Source: CAZCZZ01 sp964503335 | GTDB lineage: Bacteria; Verrucomicrobiota; Kiritimatiellia; CAIVKH01 | NCBI GenBank assembly: GCA_964503335.1 | Contig: CAZCZZ010000094.1 | Coordinates: forward strand, 1-9,256 | Reading direction: 5' to 3' | DNA length: 9,256 nucleotides | Shown here: positions 6,452-9,256 of the stretch, in pieces | How the letters are laid out: each line of letters begins with the position of its first letter | Numbering within the stretch: position 1 is the stretch's first letter | The notes under the pieces: generated by a model | What the model was told of the DNA's origin: nothing | What the model saw: only the letters and a program-made list of their open reading frames with translations | Databases searched by the model: none | Position numbers and translations under genes: made by a program

Positions 6452-6751
6452 ATGAAAACCATGAAGCGTCTGGAAATCGTTGCCGACACGGTCGAACTGA
6501 AAAGCATCCTCGCCGCCGTCGATGCCGCCGGGGCGCCCGGATACACCGTCATCAAGGACGTGCTCGGCAAAGGCGGTCGCGGGTTGCGCAACGCCGACGA
6601 CTTGACCGATGCGTTCAAGAACTGCCTCATCCTCGTGGCCTGCGACGAGACCGTGGCAACCCGTCTTGTGGAAGCCGTGCGTCCGATCCTGAAACGGTTC
6701 GGCGGAATCTGCCTGGTGACCGACGCCCAGTACGTCCTGCATGAATCATGA
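6452..6751 (+). CDS. sbtB: SbtB, PII-like regulator of the bicarbonate transporter
   Basis: This 99-residue protein has the small ferredoxin-like fold of the PII superfamily and sits directly after sbtA, as in cyanobacteria. There SbtB binds adenine nucleotides (cAMP, AMP, ADP, ATP) as a trimer and plugs SbtA through its T-loop. Visible parts are strand one (KRLEIVAD, 5-12), helix one (LKSILAAVDAAGAPGYTVI), a glycine- and basic-rich T-loop region with KGGRGLRNADD (40-50), strand LILVACDE and the final CLVTDAQYVL strand. The chain ends right after this strand, so it lacks the C-terminal extension with two cysteines (the redox-sensitive R-loop) of cyanobacterial SbtB. The start is 3 nt after the sbtA stop codon. 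The gene end overlaps the ppc start by 4 nt (ATGA), so SbtB and PEP carboxylase are probably translated in a coupled way. A generic PII-like role is the alternative. Confidence 0.88.
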   Translation: MKTMKRLEIVADTVELKSILAAVDAAGAPGYTVIKDVLGKGGRGLRNADDLTDAFKNCLILVACDETVATRLVEAVRPILKRFGGICLVTDAQYVLHES

Positions 6752-9174
6752 GCACGGCGAAGGAACTGCGATCGGATGTCCGCTGGCTGACCAGTCGCCT
6801 CGGCGGAATCATCCGCGAACAGGCCGGCGCCACGACGCTCGCTCGCATCGAGAAGCTCCGGTCGCTGTGCCGCGCGATTCGCACGAACCACGATCCCGCC
6901 GACATCCGGCGCAAACGCTCCCTAATCAAGCGACTCTCCACGGCGCAGGCCTACGACATCGCGCACGCCTTCAGCCTGTTCTTCCAGCTCGTCAACATCT
7001 GCGAGGAGCGACACCGGATCCGCCGTCTCCAGGCGCACCCCGGCGCAAGCCAGTCGCTGCGCGCGGCGTTCGAGGAATTGCGCCAGCGACGCGTTCCGCC
7101 TCGCCGTGTGCAAGCGTGCCTGGACGCGCTGGAAATCGAGCCCGTGATGACGGCCCACCCGACGGAGGGCAAGCGCCGCACGACCCTCAACCACCTGCTG
7201 CGGCTGGCCGACTGGCCGTCCGATCCGGATGAGATCCTGGAAACGCTCTGGCTGACGGAGGAAGTTCGGGCCCAGCGCATCACCCCCGCGCAGGAAGTGC
7301 GCAACATCCTGTTCCTGTTTGAAAAAACCATCTTCGAATCCGCGGCCGCATTCTACGAATCCTTCGATGCGGAACTCGCGCGAACGTATCCCACGGTCAC
7401 GCGCAAACGGGCCTTCATGACGTTCGGTAGCTGGGCGGGCGGCGACCGCGATGGACATCCTTTCGTCACGCCGTCGGTCAGCGTGGCCACGGCGCGGGTT
7501 CACCAAAGCGTGATTCTCGAACTCTACGGACGCGAGTGCGGGAGTCTCGTGGACGAACTCACGCAGTCGGTTTCCGATTCGGATGTCCACCCGGACGCCG
7601 AATTTCATCCCAGGGAACAACTCCGTCTGCGTGCCCGGGAGATCCAACGGAAACTCATCGCCCGCGCGTATCCAGGTCCGAATGCATTCGTGGAAGACCT
7701 CACAGAGCTGCGGGACCGGCTGGCGCAACTCGGCGCGCATCGGGCCGCGCGCGGGAGAATCCGTCGACTGATCCTTCAGGCACGGACGTTTGGCTTTCAC
7801 CTGGCGCACCTGGACTTCCGCGATCACAGCACCGTCTTGCACGAGCGACCGGACGATGCGCTTGCGGAATTGAAAGCCTTGCGTCGCATCCAACGCGCGG
7901 GTGGCTCCGACGCCGCCCATCGCTTCATCATCAGCATGACCCACAAGGCGGACGACGTCCTCGCTGCCCTCGCACTTGCGCGGAAAGCCTCTCTTCCCCG
8001 CGTGGACCTCATTCCGCTGTTCGAGACGATCGACGACCTGAACAAGGCCCCCGGCCTGATGCGCGAACTGTGGACCAACAGGACCTACCGCGCGCACCTG
8101 CGCCGCCGCGGCGATGTGCAGGAGATCATGCTCGGCTACTCGGACTCCAACAAGGACGGCGGCTATCTCGCCGCCAATTGGCTGCAACACACGGCGCAAC
8201 GACGGTTGTCCGTCGCCGCGGACCGCATGGGAATCGGTTTGCGATTCTTTCACGGCAAGGGCGGCACGATCGATCGCGGCGGCGGTATGAGTCATCGCAG
8301 CCTGCTCGCCCAGCCCAACGCGGCGCACGGCGGACGCCTGCGGATCACGGAGCAGGGCGAGGTTATCTCCCTGAAGTACGCGAATCCGGTCATCGCGGAA
8401 CGCAATCTTGAACAGCTCACCAGCGCGGTCATCCTCAACGTGTGCGTCAAACGCGGCCAGGGGAAACGGAATCCAGCGTGGGAACGCGCCATGCGCCGGC
8501 TTTCAGAGGACTCGCGCCGCATCTACCGGGAACTCGTGTACCGGACGCCCGAGTTCCCCGAGTACTTCTGGCATGCCACGCCGATCGACCTGATCGAGCA
8601 CCTGCGGATCGGGTCACGCCCCGCCAAGCGGCAGGAATCCAAAGCCATCGCTCCGCTGCGCTCCATCCCCTGGGTGTTTGCCTGGACCCAGTCCCGCCAC
8701 CTCCTTCCGGCATGGTACGGCGTGGGCCACGCCCTCACGACGTTCGCGGCGACGCCGGGCGGTCTGGATCTACTGCGGGACATGTACAAGCACTGGCCCT
8801 TCTTCTCGATGGTGCTCGATAACGCCGAGGCGTCCGTTTCCAAGGTCGATCTCCACATTGCCGGACGCTACGCCGATCTCGTTCCATCCGGATCGGTGCG
8901 CGACCTGATCTTCGGGATGGTGAAAAGCGAACACGCACGAACGACCGCCTCCTTGCTCGCTGTCACCGGTCACACCAAACTCCTGGAGACACAGCCACGG
9001 CTCGAAGAATCGATCCGCCTGCGCAATCCCTACGTCGATCCCCTGCACTATCTGCAAATTCGGTTTCTCGGCGCATGGCGGCGTACGCCTCCTGAAGCCC
9101 GAACCGAGGAAATGCGCCGGCTGCTCGCCCTCACAGTCAACGGAATAGCCTTTGGCATGAAGAGCACGGGTTAG
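6748..9174 (+). CDS. ppc: Phosphoenolpyruvate carboxylase
   Basis: This cytoplasmic enzyme converts PEP and bicarbonate to oxaloacetate and phosphate, refilling the TCA cycle. Catalytic blocks occur in the expected order: MTAHPTEGKRRTT (134-146, catalytic His137, E. coli His138), GSWAGGDRDGHPFV (227-240), HLDFRDHS (354-361, Arg358), PLFETIDDL (423-431, metal ligand Glu426), MLGYSDSNKDGGYL (461-474, metal ligand Asp466, Lys469), FHGKGGTIDRGGG (501-513, His502, Arg510), PWVFAWTQSRHLLPAW (641-656) and the C-terminal VNGIAFGMKSTG. At 808 residues it is shorter than E. coli PEPC (883); motif spacing puts the losses mostly between the first His block and the FETIDDL block. Oddities: the usual Arg of FHGRGG is Lys504, Asp509 replaces a common Gly, and the C-terminal Asn that contacts inhibitory aspartate in E. 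coli appears as Ser806. It overlaps sbtB by 4 nt and has no ribosome binding site of its own, so expression is likely coupled. Confidence 0.97.
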   Translation: MSTAKELRSDVRWLTSRLGGIIREQAGATTLARIEKLRSLCRAIRTNHDPADIRRKRSLIKRLSTAQAYDIAHAFSLFFQLVNICEERHRIRRLQAHPGASQSLRAAFEELRQRRVPPRRVQACLDALEIEPVMTAHPTEGKRRTTLNHLLRLADWPSDPDEILETLWLTEEVRAQRITPAQEVRNILFLFEKTIFESAAAFYESFDAELARTYPTVTRKRAFMTFGSWAGGDRDGHPFVTPSVSVATARVHQSVILELYGRECGSLVDELTQSVSDSDVHPDAEFHPREQLRLRAREIQRKLIARAYPGPNAFVEDLTELRDRLAQLGAHRAARGRIRRLILQARTFGFHLAHLDFRDHSTVLHERPDDALAELKALRRIQRAGGSDAAHRFIISMTHKADDVLAALALARKASLPRVDLIPLFETIDDLNKAPGLMRELWTNRTYRAHLRRRGDVQEIMLGYSDSNKDGGYLAANWLQHTAQRRLSVAADRMGIGLRFFHGKGGTIDRGGGMSHRSLLAQPNAAHGGRLRITEQGEVISLKYANPVIAERNLEQLTSAVILNVCVKRGQGKRNPAWERAMRRLSEDSRRIYRELVYRTPEFPEYFWHATPIDLIEHLRIGSRPAKRQESKAIAPLRSIPWVFAWTQSRHLLPAWYGVGHALTTFAATPGGLDLLRDMYKHWPFFSMVLDNAEASVSKVDLHIAGRYADLVPSGSVRDLIFGMVKSEHARTTASLLAVTGHTKLLETQPRLEESIRLRNPYVDPLHYLQIRFLGAWRRTPPEARTEEMRRLLALTVNGIAFGMKSTG

Positions 9175-9176
9175 CC

Positions 9177-9208
9177 CGAACATTGCATCGACTGCGATGT
9201 TATGTTCG
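9177..9208 (+). other. Hairpin just after ppc
   Basis: CGAACAT (9177-9183) pairs with ATGTTCG (9202-9208), and CATCG (9186-9190) with CGATG (9195-9199). They are separated by a 2x2 internal loop and closed by an ACTG loop. It starts 3 nt after the ppc stop codon. No U-tract follows, so it is not a standard intrinsic terminator; it could protect the mRNA 3' end. Confidence 0.5.
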
Positions 9209-9224
9209 CCCTTCGGGACGTGAT

Positions 9225-9245
9225 GGATGCGGCGCTGCCGCATCC
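9225..9245. terminator. Strong perfect hairpin, possible U-less terminator
   Basis: GGATGCGGC and GCCGCATCC pair perfectly over 9 bp around a GCT loop. The stem is GC-rich and lies 50 nt after the ppc stop codon. No run of T follows on either strand, so terminator function is uncertain; it may instead mark the 3' end of the ppc operon or belong to the gene beyond the window. Confidence 0.4.
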
Positions 9246-9256
9246 AAACGGGGCGT

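Noticed and set aside
5588..6742. A 384-residue minus-strand frame opposite sbtA-sbtB
   Set aside because: Rich in His, Glu and Gly, with no domain, and spans the junction of two real plus-strand genes.
5671..6744. A 357-residue plus-strand frame overlapping sbtA and sbtB in another frame
   Set aside because: It is extremely Arg-rich and overlaps two well-identified genes. It is a frame shadow.
6922..8328. A 468-residue open frame on the minus strand opposite ppc
   Set aside because: The plus strand here encodes unmistakable PEP carboxylase motifs. The antisense frame shows no family resemblance and is a by-product of high GC at third codon positions.

Overview
The window is GC-rich and gene-dense, with long open frames. 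Several secreted-protein signatures suggest a bacterium of the Verrucomicrobiota/Lentisphaerota/Kiritimatiellota (PVC) group: a multidomain exported protein with a Calx-beta domain, a 'YFGNL'-type calcium-binding repeat and a PVC-style C-terminal sandwich, plus a DUF2723 membrane protein. This placement is inferred from family resemblance only. Nothing looks like a phage, insertion sequence or CRISPR array, and no gene is obviously broken.

Layout. (1) Positions 2-78, minus strand: tRNA-Val(CAC) with encoded CCA. Its consensus-like promoter (128-156) overlaps the stop codon of the next gene. (2) Positions 153-1289, minus strand: DUF2723 multispanning membrane protein. A candidate ECF-type promoter and a perfect palindrome lie upstream. 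(3) Positions 1290-1582: divergent intergenic region. (4) Positions 1583-3976, plus strand: large exported multidomain protein. A jelly-roll-like module appears to be inserted inside an Ig-like domain. (5) Positions 4041-5329, plus strand: a two-gene operon. The first gene encodes a single-pass membrane protein with a PilP/GspC-like C-terminal domain. The second encodes a six-helix, DUF4013-like membrane protein. (6) Positions 5330-5464: AT-rich intergenic region with a palindromic array built from 7-base units. (7) Positions 5465-9174, plus strand: a tight three-gene operon, sbtA-sbtB-ppc. (8) Positions 9175-9256: two hairpins.

The most interesting part is the sbtA-sbtB-ppc operon. SbtA is a sodium-dependent bicarbonate importer. 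SbtB is the PII-like protein that gates SbtA in cyanobacteria. PEP carboxylase uses bicarbonate, not CO2, to make oxaloacetate. The genes are separated by 3 nt and then overlap by 4 nt, so import, adenylate-linked control and fixation of bicarbonate appear to be made together, apparently outside the cyanobacteria and without RuBisCO in view. The SbtB lacks the C-terminal cysteine loop of cyanobacterial SbtB. The PEP carboxylase is short and has unusual residues in its glycine-rich active-site loop and at its C-terminus.
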